A DNA stretch of 64,000 nucleotides from Paraburkholderia graminis C4D1M (GCF_000172415.1 NZ_ABLD01000001.1:62001-126000); one strand, 5' to 3'. Shown: positions 26,385-35,759, numbered from the stretch's first letter. Numbers and translations: made by a program. The notes: generated by a model from the sequence alone, not told the origin.

Positions 26385-27401
26385 TTACGCAGCGCTGACC
26401 GAATGCATCGGTAAAGGCGGCCTGGTCGACAGGAATGCGTCAGGCACGAGTCGACCCCACTCGTAGTCGATCCGGTCGGGCGTGAAGGGCAGCACGCCGG
26501 CCCCCGGCGTGAAGGTCAGCTCGCCGAAGTAGATCTGGTTATCCGGCGCGTACAGATCCACGCGAACATAGTCGAAATCGCCGCATAGCGTGGTTGCAGC
26601 GGCCAGAATCGCATCCAGGTTCTCGGGACGAGGCGCGGGCTTCGGGCTCGGCTTATACGCCCCAATGGCCATGTCGAGATGGTTCCAGTCGGCGTCGTAG
26701 ATGTCGCCGCGCGTGTCGGCGCCGAACCTGTCGGAGATCACGAGAATATAGATGAGCGGCTTTCCGCTTCGCCCGCCGAAGCAGTGCAGCTTGTAATCCG
26801 CCGGTATCTGCCCGTTATTGTCGAGCAACAGTCGTTCGAAGAAGATGCGCGGCTTGATCTCGCGATAGTGTTTTTCGCGCGCGATCTTGTAGAAGTCGAG
26901 CGTCAGCCAGTGATTTGCAAGCTGACTCAGTTGTTCGAAAGAGCGTGTCGATTTGTCTCTCACCACTTCGACATACGTGCTGCCGTGATTCGCCTTCATC
27001 ACGAACGAGTTCGGCAACGCATCGAATACTTCTCTCGTGAAGATCTCGGGCGCCGCGAGTAGCGGTATCACATGTTCTTCTCCGAGCTTTCTCGCGACGT
27101 ACTCGCGAACCGTGAGCTTGTCGGTCAACTCCGCGAACCACGGGTCGGGCCGCAGGCTTTTTTGCAGGATCTTTTCGTTGAAAGTAGTGGGGCGAAGCAG
27201 ATTCGGATAACGACCTATTTCCTTGTGATGCAGCAGGCTTAGAAACACCGGCGTCGGCAGTAGCGACTTGGCTGCTTCCTTGAGCTTGCGCAGCGTCGAT
27301 TGCCGCCGCACTGGAGCCGTGCTTTCCGCTAACCTGGCTGGTTGTTGCGGTACGGAAGTACCGGCTTCACCCGGAAATTGTACTGAGTTGGTCGTCGTCA
27401 T
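26385..27401 (-). CDS. TupA-like ATP-grasp protein of glycan synthesis
   Basis: The 338-residue protein matches the TupA-like ATP-grasp family in its blocks: T-F-N-E-K-I-L-Q-K, S-F-V-M-K-A-N-H-G-S, P-A-D-Y-K-L-H-C-F-G-G, and D-F-D-Y-V-R-V-D-L-Y followed by Y-F-G-E-L-T-F-T-P. These proteins modify polysaccharide or teichuronic-type polymers, often with amino acids. It stands 234 bp upstream of the GT2 gene on the same strand. The spacer looks AT-richer than the rest of the window. Confidence 0.85.
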   Translation of the reverse strand: MTTTNSVQFPGEAGTSVPQQPARLAESTAPVRRQSTLRKLKEAAKSLLPTPVFLSLLHHKEIGRYPNLLRPTTFNEKILQKSLRPDPWFAELTDKLTVREYVARKLGEEHVIPLLAAPEIFTREVFDALPNSFVMKANHGSTYVEVVRDKSTRSFEQLSQLANHWLTLDFYKIAREKHYREIKPRIFFERLLLDNNGQIPADYKLHCFGGRSGKPLIYILVISDRFGADTRGDIYDADWNHLDMAIGAYKPSPKPAPRPENLDAILAAATTLCGDFDYVRVDLYAPDNQIYFGELTFTPGAGVLPFTPDRIDYEWGRLVPDAFLSTRPPLPMHSVSAA

Positions 27402-27718
27402 TTTTCGAGTCCCGTAAGTAGTTCGCGCGACAATCGGAGCCCGGCCAGGCTTCCCGATGTATCACGATGCGAGGTTAACGCACGGAACCCTGCGCAATTG
27501 AAGGCGTCGCTAAACGAAGGTGTTTTGGCCTAATCCAGTGAAAGCGGCCGTTTTTGTGGGAGGTGGATAGGCCAGCCGCGGCCAACGGCCAATCACCAGG
27601 CATAACGGTGTCTGGCAATCGAAAGAAAGTGGCCGAAGCGAACAGCGCAAAGCTGCTAATTGGCGAATGATTTTCAATTCGCCGGCCGTAATGCAGGGAG
27701 GCCGTAAGCCTATCGACT
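27402..27718. other. Gene-free stretch between the glycan genes and the hybrid kinase
   Basis: I see no credible gene in these 317 bp. A hairpin with arms GGCGAAT and ATTCGCC (27662-27683, 8-nt loop) lies 36 bp past the kinase stop and could end its transcript, but there is no U-tract. The rightmost part of the glycan operon's promoter should lie near 27402-27480. Confidence 0.4.
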
Positions 27719-29974
27719 TTAGAGCGACGCGTCTGATGCGTTGTCGATTACTTCCAGTAAATCCGCGGGCTTCAGCGGTTTAACGAAGTGATGATCGAAA
27801 CCCGCCGCATGGCTGCGGTCGCGGTCTGCCTTTTGACCGTAGCCCGTCAACGCGACCAGCACGCACGGCCGGTTGCCCGAACGCAGTCGCAACTGCCGGG
27901 CGAGTTCATAGCCGTCCATGACAGGCAATCCGATGTCGAGCACGGATACAGTGGGCCTGAAAGTATTCGCCTCGGCAAGCGCCGCCGTTGGGTCGTAGAC
28001 AGTCTTTACCGAATGACCATAGCTTCGGAGCAGTTCCGCGAGTGCGTCCGCGGCATCGACGTTATCGTCCACTAGCAATATGCGCCGTTGCTGGGTGCTG
28101 CTGTCTGGCTCATCACGAGGCACGACGACTGGCGCAGGCTCCGCGACACGGATGGCTTTACTCGCATTGCCGGTCGTTGTCTCCGACGACGCGCGCGGCA
28201 GCACGATCGTAAACTCGCTGCCGCAACCGGGGCCGCCGCTCGCTGCTTCCACGTGTCCGCCATGCAGCTTGACGAAGTTCTTGACGAGAGCGAGGCCGAT
28301 ACCGAGCCCGCCTTCGGCGCGGTCGATTGTCTGCGTGCCTTGATAGAACGTATCGAAGACGTGAGGCAACACGTCTGGCGCAATGCCCATGCCGTTATCG
28401 CACACGCGGATGCGGATATGGTCAGCGTCTGCGGCCATCGCGCTGACCGTGATCTCGCCGCCCGCTTGCGTGTATTTCGCAGCGTTGATGAGCAGGTTAG
28501 CGATGACCTGCGCGAGCCGCATCGGGTCTGCCACACATTCGAGCGCCTCATCGACTTCGATCTTCAAACGATGAGCGCGTTGCTGCACGAGTACGCTCGT
28601 CATCTCCACGGCCTTCGTGATGACTTCGTGCACGTCGACCCGGCGCTTGTCCAGTTCGACATTGCCGCGGATGATGCGCGAAACGTCGAGCAGATCGTCG
28701 ACGAGGCGCACGAGATGATCGACATGACGCTGAATAACGGCCCGCTCGCGTGCGGCCGAATCAGTGCCGCGCCGCTCCATCAATTCAAGCGCGCTGACGA
28801 TGGGCGCGAGCGGATTGCGCAGTTCGTGTCCGAGCATCGCGAGAAACTCATCTTTTGCGCCATTCGCCTTGCGTAATTCCGCAAGCAGAAGCTCACGGTC
28901 TGCACGCGACTTTTCGAGCGTTTCGCGGGCACGCACGTAGCCGGTGACTTCCACCGCACTGAGAATGACGCCCTCGATCTTCCCCGACGATGCACGCAAC
29001 GGTTCGAAATGCAGCGTATAAACGCGTGCCGAAAGCGAATTGCCGATGCTGCCGATATCGCCGATATTGCCGGTTCGATACTCCTCGTGCACGATCGGCA
29101 AGCCATGTTCGTAAACGTGCTTGAGCGCGGCGGCAATCGGCCCGCCGCGCTCGTGCGGAAACGCGTCGAGATACGCGCGGCCGAGCAGATCCTCGCGCTT
29201 CACCATGTCGAGATAGCGCGGGTTAGCGAGCTGGAACGTGTGCTTGTCGCCAAGAAGAAGCGCCGACGCGACCGGAGAGTTCATCAGCACGGCGTCGCGC
29301 TGATGCTCGGCGGTCCTTCTGCGGTTCATTTCATCTTCGAGCGATCTTGCGCGCTGCTCGGCTAGTGCGAGTCGCAGATGCAGTTCCTTGCTGCCGGCAT
29401 CGCGCAACGGGCTGCCGGCCAGAACATGATGGTGTGCGTGGCAAATGTGGCGAAAGAGTTGCGTCTGCTCGGCACCAGGAAAGAGGTGCTCAGGATAGGC
29501 GCAAAAAAGCGAGAAGCTGTGATGCGCGGCGAGGCGGTTCCAGAGTTCCTCGAGTCGCAACGCGGCATCGCCGAGTCCTTGCTCGCAGAGAACCGCGACC
29601 ATCTCTCCGAACGCATGCAGTGGCTGTCCGCGCTGAGCCGCTTTGGCGACGACAGCGCCGACCGTCGAAATAAAGCGCGCCTCGTCGGGCCAGCCGTCGA
29701 CCATGAAGCGATCAAGCGTAGCCTGTGCATCGAGCAGGATAAGCGCGTCATGCGTGGCGGATTGCGCGGGCGCAGTCAGGCGCGCATCGAGCCATGAAGT
29801 GAGCGACGCGACGTGATCGGCCGTGGCGATGACGATCGCGCTGCCGCCTGCGTCGAGTGCTCGCAGCAGAAAGACGCCCACGTCTTCGGTCAAGCTCGCG
29901 TCGGATTCGTAGAATTGGACGAAATGGCCGGTGTCGTGCGTGTCCTCGTGAGACGGGTTGGTGCTAGTGAGCAT
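27719..29974 (-). CDS. Hybrid sensor histidine kinase: MEDS, PAS, HisKA, HATPase, receiver
   Basis: The 751-residue protein has no membrane helices. Residues about 17-180 form a MEDS (methanogen/methylotroph DcmR sensory) domain (H-F-V-Q-F-Y-E-S-D then F-L-L-R-A-L-D-A-G-G-S-A-I-V-I-A). A PAS domain follows (about 225-345), then HisKA with phospho-acceptor His383 in G-H-E-L-R-N-P, an HATPase domain with N493/N497, D526-N-G-M-G and G555-G-L-G-I-G, and a receiver with Asp680. A short Gly-Ile repeat (GNIGDIGSIGN, about 302-312) sits in the PAS region. No separate response regulator is adjacent. Confidence 0.93.
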   Translation of the reverse strand: MLTSTNPSHEDTHDTGHFVQFYESDASLTEDVGVFLLRALDAGGSAIVIATADHVASLTSWLDARLTAPAQSATHDALILLDAQATLDRFMVDGWPDEARFISTVGAVVAKAAQRGQPLHAFGEMVAVLCEQGLGDAALRLEELWNRLAAHHSFSLFCAYPEHLFPGAEQTQLFRHICHAHHHVLAGSPLRDAGSKELHLRLALAEQRARSLEDEMNRRRTAEHQRDAVLMNSPVASALLLGDKHTFQLANPRYLDMVKREDLLGRAYLDAFPHERGGPIAAALKHVYEHGLPIVHEEYRTGNIGDIGSIGNSLSARVYTLHFEPLRASSGKIEGVILSAVEVTGYVRARETLEKSRADRELLLAELRKANGAKDEFLAMLGHELRNPLAPIVSALELMERRGTDSAARERAVIQRHVDHLVRLVDDLLDVSRIIRGNVELDKRRVDVHEVITKAVEMTSVLVQQRAHRLKIEVDEALECVADPMRLAQVIANLLINAAKYTQAGGEITVSAMAADADHIRIRVCDNGMGIAPDVLPHVFDTFYQGTQTIDRAEGGLGIGLALVKNFVKLHGGHVEAASGGPGCGSEFTIVLPRASSETTTGNASKAIRVAEPAPVVVPRDEPDSSTQQRRILLVDDNVDAADALAELLRSYGHSVKTVYDPTAALAEANTFRPTVSVLDIGLPVMDGYELARQLRLRSGNRPCVLVALTGYGQKADRDRSHAAGFDHHFVKPLKPADLLEVIDNASDASL

Positions 29975-30408
29975 CTTTGACTGCCATGACGAGAGCTTCT
30001 CCTTTCGAAGAATTTACCCGCCGGTTGTAATGCGGAACATGCGTTGCAAAGGGCGATGGCGCTTTCCTGAAGAAGCGCGCTCGGCAGATGCAGCGCAAAA
30101 CGGTCGGCGTCTCTAACGGAACGGCCGCCGACCCAACCTGCATTGGCAGCAAGGCCTGTGCCTGCGCGGCCGCAAGCGGTTCAGGCTTGTTGGGCGGGCC
30201 TTTTGTCGGCTTTTAATGTCGCCAGCTTTCGCTTTGTTATTTTTAAGAACGATTAAGGACCTGGACAAGGACTCCGCAGAGGGCCGCCGATAGACTGCAT
30301 TGCAGTTCCTCGCAGCAGAAGCAAGTGCGGCGCGCGTTCCCGCTGACAGTCAACCCCTCAGTCGACCTGTCAGCAGACCCCTTTTCGACCTTCAGGATCT
30401 ACAAAACC
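29975..30408. promoter_or_regulatory. Divergent region upstream of the hybrid kinase and the YcaC-like hydrolase
   Basis: This 434-bp stretch contains no credible gene. It holds an OmpR-type direct repeat, TTAAG with a 5-bp spacer and TTAAG, at 30243-30257, about 150 bp before the hydrolase start. The sequence around it (30215-30260) is the AT-richest part and is the likely promoter. Confidence 0.45.
30243..30257 (+). promoter_or_regulatory. TTAAG-N5-TTAAG direct repeat, candidate response-regulator site
   Basis: Two TTAAG half-sites are spaced ten bases start to start, the form used by PmrA/BasR-like OmpR-family regulators. The same arrangement occurs at 47242-47256 upstream of the OmpR-type regulator gene in this window. 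Confidence 0.45.
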
Positions 30409-31098
30409 ATGGCTAATCCGAAACTCCAAGTCCTCACGCCTGCGAACTCGCAGATCATCTTCATCGACCAGCAGCCGCAGATGGCTTTCGGCGTCCAGTC
30501 GATCGACCGTCAGGTGCTGAAGAACAACGTAGTGGGCCTCGCGAAGGCCGCGCGCGTGTTCAATATTCCGACCACCATCACGACGGTGGAATCGGAGAGC
30601 TTTTCGGGCTATACGTACCCCGAGTTGCTGGATGTATTCCCGGGCCACAAGGTGCTCGAGCGCACGTCGATGAATTCGTGGGACGACCAGAAAGTGCGCG
30701 ACTCGCTCGCCGCAAATGGCCGCAAGAAAGTCGTGGTCGCGGGCCTGTGGACGGAAGTCTGCAACAACACCTTCTCGCTGTGCGCGATGGACGAAGGCGA
30801 CTACGAGATCTATATGGTTGCGGACGCATCGGGTGGCACGTCGAAAGAAGCGCACGAATATTCGATGCAGCGCATGATTCAGGCCGGCGTGGTGCCGGTG
30901 ACGTGGCAACAGGTGCTGCTCGAATGGCAACGCGACTGGGCGCACAAGGAGACGTACGACGCGGTCATGGGCATCGTCAAGGAGCACTCGGGCGCGTACG
31001 GTATGGGCGTCGACTACGCGTACACGATGGTCCACAAGGCAGCGCAGCGCGCGGCCGGAACGCATGAAGTGCTCGCGCCCGTGCCGGCACGCAAGTAA
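30409..31098 (+). CDS. Isochorismatase-like (cysteine hydrolase) family protein, YcaC type
   Basis: The 229-residue protein has the family triad: Asp in I-I-F-I-D-Q-Q-P (residue about 19), a conserved Lys, and Cys in V-A-G-L-W-T-E-V-C-N (residue about 121). YcaC-type members are octameric hydrolases of unknown substrate that respond to stress. The ATG at 30409 begins the conserved part; an in-frame extension to 30325 would add a non-conserved stretch. It converges on the fcs gene. Confidence 0.88.
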   Translation: MANPKLQVLTPANSQIIFIDQQPQMAFGVQSIDRQVLKNNVVGLAKAARVFNIPTTITTVESESFSGYTYPELLDVFPGHKVLERTSMNSWDDQKVRDSLAANGRKKVVVAGLWTEVCNNTFSLCAMDEGDYEIYMVADASGGTSKEAHEYSMQRMIQAGVVPVTWQQVLLEWQRDWAHKETYDAVMGIVKEHSGAYGMGVDYAYTMVHKAAQRAAGTHEVLAPVPARK

Positions 31099-31108
31099 GT
31101 AAGCGAAT

Positions 31109-31127
31109 GGGCCGCGATTCGCGGCCC
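31109..31127. terminator. GC hairpin between convergent genes
   Basis: GGGCCGCG and CGCGGCCC form a perfect 8-bp stem with a 3-nt loop, eleven bases after the hydrolase stop and before the fcs stop. No U-tract follows, so termination in either direction is only likely. Confidence 0.4.
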
Positions 31128-31173
31128 TCGGGGCTCTTACGGTCTCGTAGCCCGCGCGCCGCGTCGTTTGGCT

Positions 31174-33063
31174 TTACACCCAAACGTGCGGCGCGTAAAT
31201 CGCGTCCGGATCGCGCCGAACGGGATCATGCAACGCGTGCACGAGCTCGGCGCGATGCGTGAGCACGGCGCGCTGGTTGATCGAACCTTTGTCGGTGATT
31301 TCGCCGAGATCGAGCGATGGCGCGACGTGGAGCAGACGCAATCGCGCGATCGTGGTTGCGCCGCCCGTCGATTCGCGATTGAGCCGCTCTAGCAGTTCCG
31401 TGAAGAACTGCCGCACGGCAGGTGCATTCACGATCTCGGATGCACTCGCCGATTCAGGCAGTTGCGCGAGCCGCCGGCAATCGTCGAGTCGCGGGAACAC
31501 CAGCATGCCGACATCGTCGCAATTGAGTCCTGTCACGACCACGTCTTGCACATACGGAGCGCCGGCTGAGATAACGCGCGCCCGCATCGGCCCCACGCTA
31601 ACGAACGTGCCCGAGCTCAGCTTGAAGTCTTCGGCGATGCGGCCATCGAACATCAGACCCAGTTCCGGCTGCTGCGGGTCCACGAATTTGAGCGCGTCGC
31701 CGCTGCAGTAATAGCCTTCTTCGTCGAACGATTTCGCGGTGGCCGCGCTGTCCATGCGCCAATAGCCGCGCATCACATGCGGTCCGCGAAAGCGCGCTTC
31801 GAGCTTGCCCGCCACGGGCACGAGTTTCACTTCGCAACCGGGCGCGGGCACGCCGACATAGCCCGCGCACATCGCGGGGAGCGTGGTGAAGAGACACGAC
31901 GGCGACGTTTCCGTCATGCCGAGGCCCGCCATGATGCGAATGCGCTCGCCGCAATGGCGCTCCGTGACCTGCTGCAAACGATCCCACGCCGCCTGCGAAA
32001 GTCCGGCTCCCGCGAAGAAATACACCTTCACGCGTGAGAAAAACGTCTCGCGCAGTGTTGCGTCGCTTTCGAGCGCGCTCGTCAATTCCTCCCAGCCTTT
32101 CGGCACATTGAAGTAGATTGTCGGCGCGATCTCGCGAAGATTGCGCAGCGTCTCGTCGAATTTCTTGCCGACAGGTTTGCCGTCGTCGATATAAAGCGTG
32201 CCGCCGTTATAGAGCGCGATGCCCGCGTTATGACTGCCGCCGAAGGTGTGATTCCACGGCAGCCAGTCGACCAGCACGGGAGGCTCGTCGGCGAATTGCG
32301 GAAACGTTTCGAGCAGCATCTGCTGATTGCTGCACAGCATGCGATGCGTGGTCGGCACGGCCTTCGGCAACATCGTCGAGCCGGACGTGAAGAGAAACTT
32401 GGCGATGCTGTCCGCGGCGATGGCTTCGTGCGCGGCATCGACCGTTGTGGGCGCAGTGTCGAGCAGCGTGGACAGATTCGTTATCGCGCGCCCGCACGAA
32501 CCGGTGGCCGCGACGACTTCGACATCGGCGAGCAAGGTTGTGTCGATCGCGGCGGCGAACGCAGTGGCGTCCGTCGCGAACACGAGGCCGGGCGTGAGCA
32601 GTTCGAGCGCGTGGCGCAGCTTGCCGTAGTCGCTGGAAACGAGCGAATAGGCCGGCGAAATAGGGGCGTACGGCACGCCGGCCCACATTGCGCCGAGCGC
32701 GAACATCATGTGTTCGAGATCGTTGCCCGAGAGAATCGCGACGGGCCGCTCAGCCGACAGCTTGCGATCGAGCAGCGCCTGGCCGATTGCGCGCGCGTGC
32801 TCGAGCATCTGCGCATAGCTGATGCCGCGCCATGCGCCGTCCGCGCCGCGGCGCGCGACGAGCCAGCGATCGGGATGCTGTTGCGCGCCGCTCGCGAGCC
32901 GGTCGGTCAGACGCTTCGGGTACGCGCCGGGTTGCGCGGTCGACTCCATGTACCAGACGTCTGCCTCGCGGCGAACGCGTGCGGGCGCCGAACCGATCCG
33001 CACGTCGCGATAACGCACGGACGTTTCATTGTCGACACTGGATTGCGTCGGCTGCAAATTCAC
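31174..33063 (-). CDS. fcs: Feruloyl-CoA synthase
   Basis: The 629-residue adenylate-forming enzyme activates ferulate and other hydroxycinnamates to CoA thioesters in the cytoplasm. It has the AMP-binding P-loop L-F-T-S-G-S-T (followed by M-L-P-K) and later G-L-G-M-T-E-T-S-P and Y-C-S-G-D-A-L motifs. The GTG at 33063 is preceded by a good GGAG site, and the open frame that continues rightward beyond it is only the shadow of the next gene. It is third in the ech-vdh-fcs run, 77 bp after vdh. Confidence 0.92.
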   Translation of the reverse strand: MNLQPTQSSVDNETSVRYRDVRIGSAPARVRREADVWYMESTAQPGAYPKRLTDRLASGAQQHPDRWLVARRGADGAWRGISYAQMLEHARAIGQALLDRKLSAERPVAILSGNDLEHMMFALGAMWAGVPYAPISPAYSLVSSDYGKLRHALELLTPGLVFATDATAFAAAIDTTLLADVEVVAATGSCGRAITNLSTLLDTAPTTVDAAHEAIAADSIAKFLFTSGSTMLPKAVPTTHRMLCSNQQMLLETFPQFADEPPVLVDWLPWNHTFGGSHNAGIALYNGGTLYIDDGKPVGKKFDETLRNLREIAPTIYFNVPKGWEELTSALESDATLRETFFSRVKVYFFAGAGLSQAAWDRLQQVTERHCGERIRIMAGLGMTETSPSCLFTTLPAMCAGYVGVPAPGCEVKLVPVAGKLEARFRGPHVMRGYWRMDSAATAKSFDEEGYYCSGDALKFVDPQQPELGLMFDGRIAEDFKLSSGTFVSVGPMRARVISAGAPYVQDVVVTGLNCDDVGMLVFPRLDDCRRLAQLPESASASEIVNAPAVRQFFTELLERLNRESTGGATTIARLRLLHVAPSLDLGEITDKGSINQRAVLTHRAELVHALHDPVRRDPDAIYAPHVWV

Positions 33064-33140
33064 TGATTGTCTCCTTCCTGCCGTCTTTCGTCTGTTGCGA
33101 AGAACGCGGATTCGAATGATGCCGATACACGGCGTGCGTG

Positions 33141-34610
33141 TCAGATCGGATAGTGGCGCGGGCCTGTCTGAATCGTAATCCAGCGCAGGTCGGTGAACTC
33201 CGCAATCGACGCCTTGCTGCCGAAACGTCCATAGCCGCTGCCCTTCACGCCGCCGAACGGCATCTGCGCTTCGTCGTGCACAGTCGGCCCGTTGATGTGG
33301 CAAATGCCCGACTCGACGCGTTTGGCGACGCCCATTGCGCGTGCAATATCGCGGCTGAAAACGGCCGCCGACAAACCGAACTCGCTGTCGTTCGCCCGTT
33401 GCACGGCTTCGTCGTCGCTGTCCACGCGCAGCACGGTCACGACCGGCGCGAACGATTCCTCGGCGTATAGCTTCATGGCCGGACTCACGCGATCGACGAT
33501 AGTAGGTTGCATGATCGCGCCGCTCAATGCGCCGCCGCCGAGTATCGTCGCGCCATGTTCGCGCGCATCGTCGACCAATGCCGTTGCGCGTTGCGCGGCC
33601 TGGGCGCTGACCATCGCGCCGAGCACTGCGCCGTGAGCGGTCGGTGCATCCGCAACGAGTTGGCGGGTCTTTTCGGCAAGCTTGCCGACGAGCGCATCCG
33701 CCACGCTGCGATGCGCGATCACGCGTTCGGTCGACATGCAGATTTGCCCCTGATTGAAGAACGCGCCGAACGCGATAGCATCGACGGCCGCGTCGAGATC
33801 GGCGTCGTCCAGCACGAGCACCGGCGCCTTGCCGCCGAGTTCGAGCAACGCGGGCTTCAAATGCTTGGCGGCATGCATCGCGATGATGCGGCCCACGTGA
33901 GTGGAGCCGGTAAAGTTCACGCGCCGCACGGCAGGATGCGCAATCAATCGTTCGACGATGGCGGCTGCATCTTCCGGCGCGTTCGTCACGACATTGACGA
34001 CGCCGTCTCCGAGGCCCGCTTCCTGCAGCACGCTGCCGATCATTCTGTGCACGGCCGGGCAGGCTTCCGACGCCTTCAACACGACCGTATTGCCGCACGC
34101 GAGCGGCATGGCGAGCGCGCGCGTGCCGAGAATTACCGGCGCATTCCACGGCGCGATGCCGAGCACCACGCCGCACGGCTGGCGAACGGCCAACGCGATG
34201 TTGTCGGGCGTGTCGGTGGGAATCACGCTGCCGTCGATTTGCGTGGTCATGGCGGCCGCTTCGCGCAGCATGTTGGCCGCGAGATGCACATTGAAGCCGT
34301 ACCAGTTCGCCATCGCGCCCGTTTCCGCCATGCCGCATTCGATGAATGCGCCGGCTCGTGCGTCCATGATGTCAGCGGCTTTTAGCAGACGCGCGCGGCG
34401 CTCGGTGGGCCGCAATGCGGACCACGCGGGAAACGCGGCCGCGGCGGCCTCAACCGCGGCGTCCGCATCGGCGAGCGTCGCGGCCGGCGCACGCGAAGCC
34501 ACCTCGCCGGTGACGGGATTAATGCGCTCGAACGTCGCGCGGTTCGACGCCGGATAGTTCTTGCCGCCGATCAACATGCTTACTTCGTTCACAATGGCTG
34601 TCTCCTTCAT
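33141..34610 (-). CDS. vdh: Vanillin (aromatic aldehyde) dehydrogenase
   Basis: The 489-residue NAD(P) aldehyde dehydrogenase has P-W-N-A-P for cofactor binding, the active-site Glu in L-E-L-G-G-K-A and the catalytic Cys in N-Q-G-Q-I-C-M-S (about residue 290). The F-N-Q-G-Q-I-C-M-S-T-E-R form is typical of vanillin/salicylaldehyde dehydrogenases. It would turn the vanillin released by Ech into vanillate. It stands between ech (76 bp) and fcs on the same strand. Confidence 0.9.
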   Translation of the reverse strand: MKETAIVNEVSMLIGGKNYPASNRATFERINPVTGEVASRAPAATLADADAAVEAAAAAFPAWSALRPTERRARLLKAADIMDARAGAFIECGMAETGAMANWYGFNVHLAANMLREAAAMTTQIDGSVIPTDTPDNIALAVRQPCGVVLGIAPWNAPVILGTRALAMPLACGNTVVLKASEACPAVHRMIGSVLQEAGLGDGVVNVVTNAPEDAAAIVERLIAHPAVRRVNFTGSTHVGRIIAMHAAKHLKPALLELGGKAPVLVLDDADLDAAVDAIAFGAFFNQGQICMSTERVIAHRSVADALVGKLAEKTRQLVADAPTAHGAVLGAMVSAQAAQRATALVDDAREHGATILGGGALSGAIMQPTIVDRVSPAMKLYAEESFAPVVTVLRVDSDDEAVQRANDSEFGLSAAVFSRDIARAMGVAKRVESGICHINGPTVHDEAQMPFGGVKGSGYGRFGSKASIAEFTDLRWITIQTGPRHYPI

Positions 34611-34686
34611 GTTGTTCCTGCTTGCGTGCCGTGCGCGTCGAAAGCGCCAGCACGCAGACTAGCTTCATTCACGCTTCATTCACGTT

Positions 34687-35523
34687 TCATTCGCTGCGCT
34701 TGTATGCCTGAAGCCCCGGCTTGATCGACTTCTGATCGAGGAACTGCCGCAGTCCTTCCTCGCGGCCTTTTTCCGGATCGCGCAATTGCGCCTGGTCGAG
34801 CTTCGCGTACAGATAGTCTTCATTCTGCTCCCAGGTCAGTTCGCGCGAACGCTTGAAGCCATGCTTCGCGGCGCGCAGAACGACCGGGTTCTTTTCGAGC
34901 AGCTTGCCCGCCAACGCGACCGTCTCCGCGCGCAACTGCTCGCGCGGCACGCTCTTGTTGACGAGGCCCATTGCCGCGGCTTGCGCGCCGTCAAACGTAT
35001 CGCCGGTCATGATGTAGTAGAGCGCCTGGCGATGTCCGACCGTATCCGCCATCGCCTTGCTCACCAGATTGCCCGGCGGAATGCCCCAGTTGATTTCGGA
35101 GAGGCCGAACACCGCTTCATCGGCTGCGATCGCGAGATCGCACGCGACGAGCGGCGAGAAGCCGCCGCCGAAACACCAGCCGTTGACCATCGCGATGGTC
35201 GGCTTCGAGTACATGCGCAAGAGCTTCCATTGCCATTGGCAGGCGTCGCGACGAATCTTCTCTTGCAGGATTTCCGGGCCCGCGTCGACTTCGCGGAAGT
35301 ACTCCTTCAGGTCCATGCCGGCCGTCCATGCATCGCCCGCGCCGGTCAGCACGAGTACTTTTGCATCGGCGTCCAGTTCCAGCGTTTCCAGAACCTGCAC
35401 CATTTCGCTGTTGAGCGTGGGGCTCATTGCGTTGCGCTTCTCAGGACGATTGAACATCACCCATGCAATGCCTTCCTGGACCTTTACGTCGACCGTTTTC
35501 CAGCGACCCTCATAACTTGCCAT
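34687..35523 (-). CDS. ech: p-Hydroxycinnamoyl-CoA hydratase/lyase
   Basis: The 278-residue crotonase-fold enzyme hydrates feruloyl-CoA and splits it to vanillin and acetyl-CoA. It has the oxyanion-hole stretch G-W-C-F-G-G-G-F-S, the catalytic Glu in G-L-S-E-I-N-W-G-I-P-P-G-N and the family-specific Tyr in E-D-Y-L-Y-A-K-L-D-Q. The ATG at 35523 has GGAG six bases upstream; a longer frame to 35556 lacks a site. It is the first gene of the minus-strand operon and faces the operator cluster. Three copies of a CTTCATTCACG-like unit lie across its end. Confidence 0.94.
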   Translation of the reverse strand: MASYEGRWKTVDVKVQEGIAWVMFNRPEKRNAMSPTLNSEMVQVLETLELDADAKVLVLTGAGDAWTAGMDLKEYFREVDAGPEILQEKIRRDACQWQWKLLRMYSKPTIAMVNGWCFGGGFSPLVACDLAIAADEAVFGLSEINWGIPPGNLVSKAMADTVGHRQALYYIMTGDTFDGAQAAAMGLVNKSVPREQLRAETVALAGKLLEKNPVVLRAAKHGFKRSRELTWEQNEDYLYAKLDQAQLRDPEKGREEGLRQFLDQKSIKPGLQAYKRSE

Positions 35524-35616
35524 GTTCGTAGCTCCAGCGCTTTTTGCGCGTATCAATGTGTGTCGTGATGTGCGAGTACCCGATAACGTTTCCGCTTGCG
35601 TCCGAAGCGGCGTTTC

Positions 35617-35635
35617 GTATCAGGTAACCTGATAC
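35617..35635. promoter_or_regulatory. Operator site 1, perfect 9-1-9 palindrome
   Basis: GTATCAGGT is mirrored exactly by ACCTGATAC around one central A. It lies about 94 bp upstream of the ech start, where it would cover the ech promoter. Confidence 0.75.
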
Positions 35636-35642
35636 AAGTCTA

Positions 35643-35661
35643 GTATCAAGCGGCCTGCGAC
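35643..35661. promoter_or_regulatory. Operator site 2, degenerate copy
   Basis: This 19-mer keeps GTATCA on the left and CCTG plus AC on the right of site 1, matching 13 of 16 positions outside the 3-bp spacer. Its centre is 26 bp from that of site 1. Confidence 0.5.
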
Positions 35662-35759
35662 ACAATCGCTATGTGATCGGGGAAAACCCTTGGCGCTGCC
35701 ATTGCGTTTCGTCATTGCGCTCGATACCTGGGGTATTCACCAAACACGCGGTTCTTGTT

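Noticed and set aside
33064..34338. Extension of the fcs reading frame upstream to 34338
   Set aside because: The extra part is the out-of-frame shadow of vdh and is Arg-rich. The GTG at 33063 with a good ribosome-binding site is the real start.
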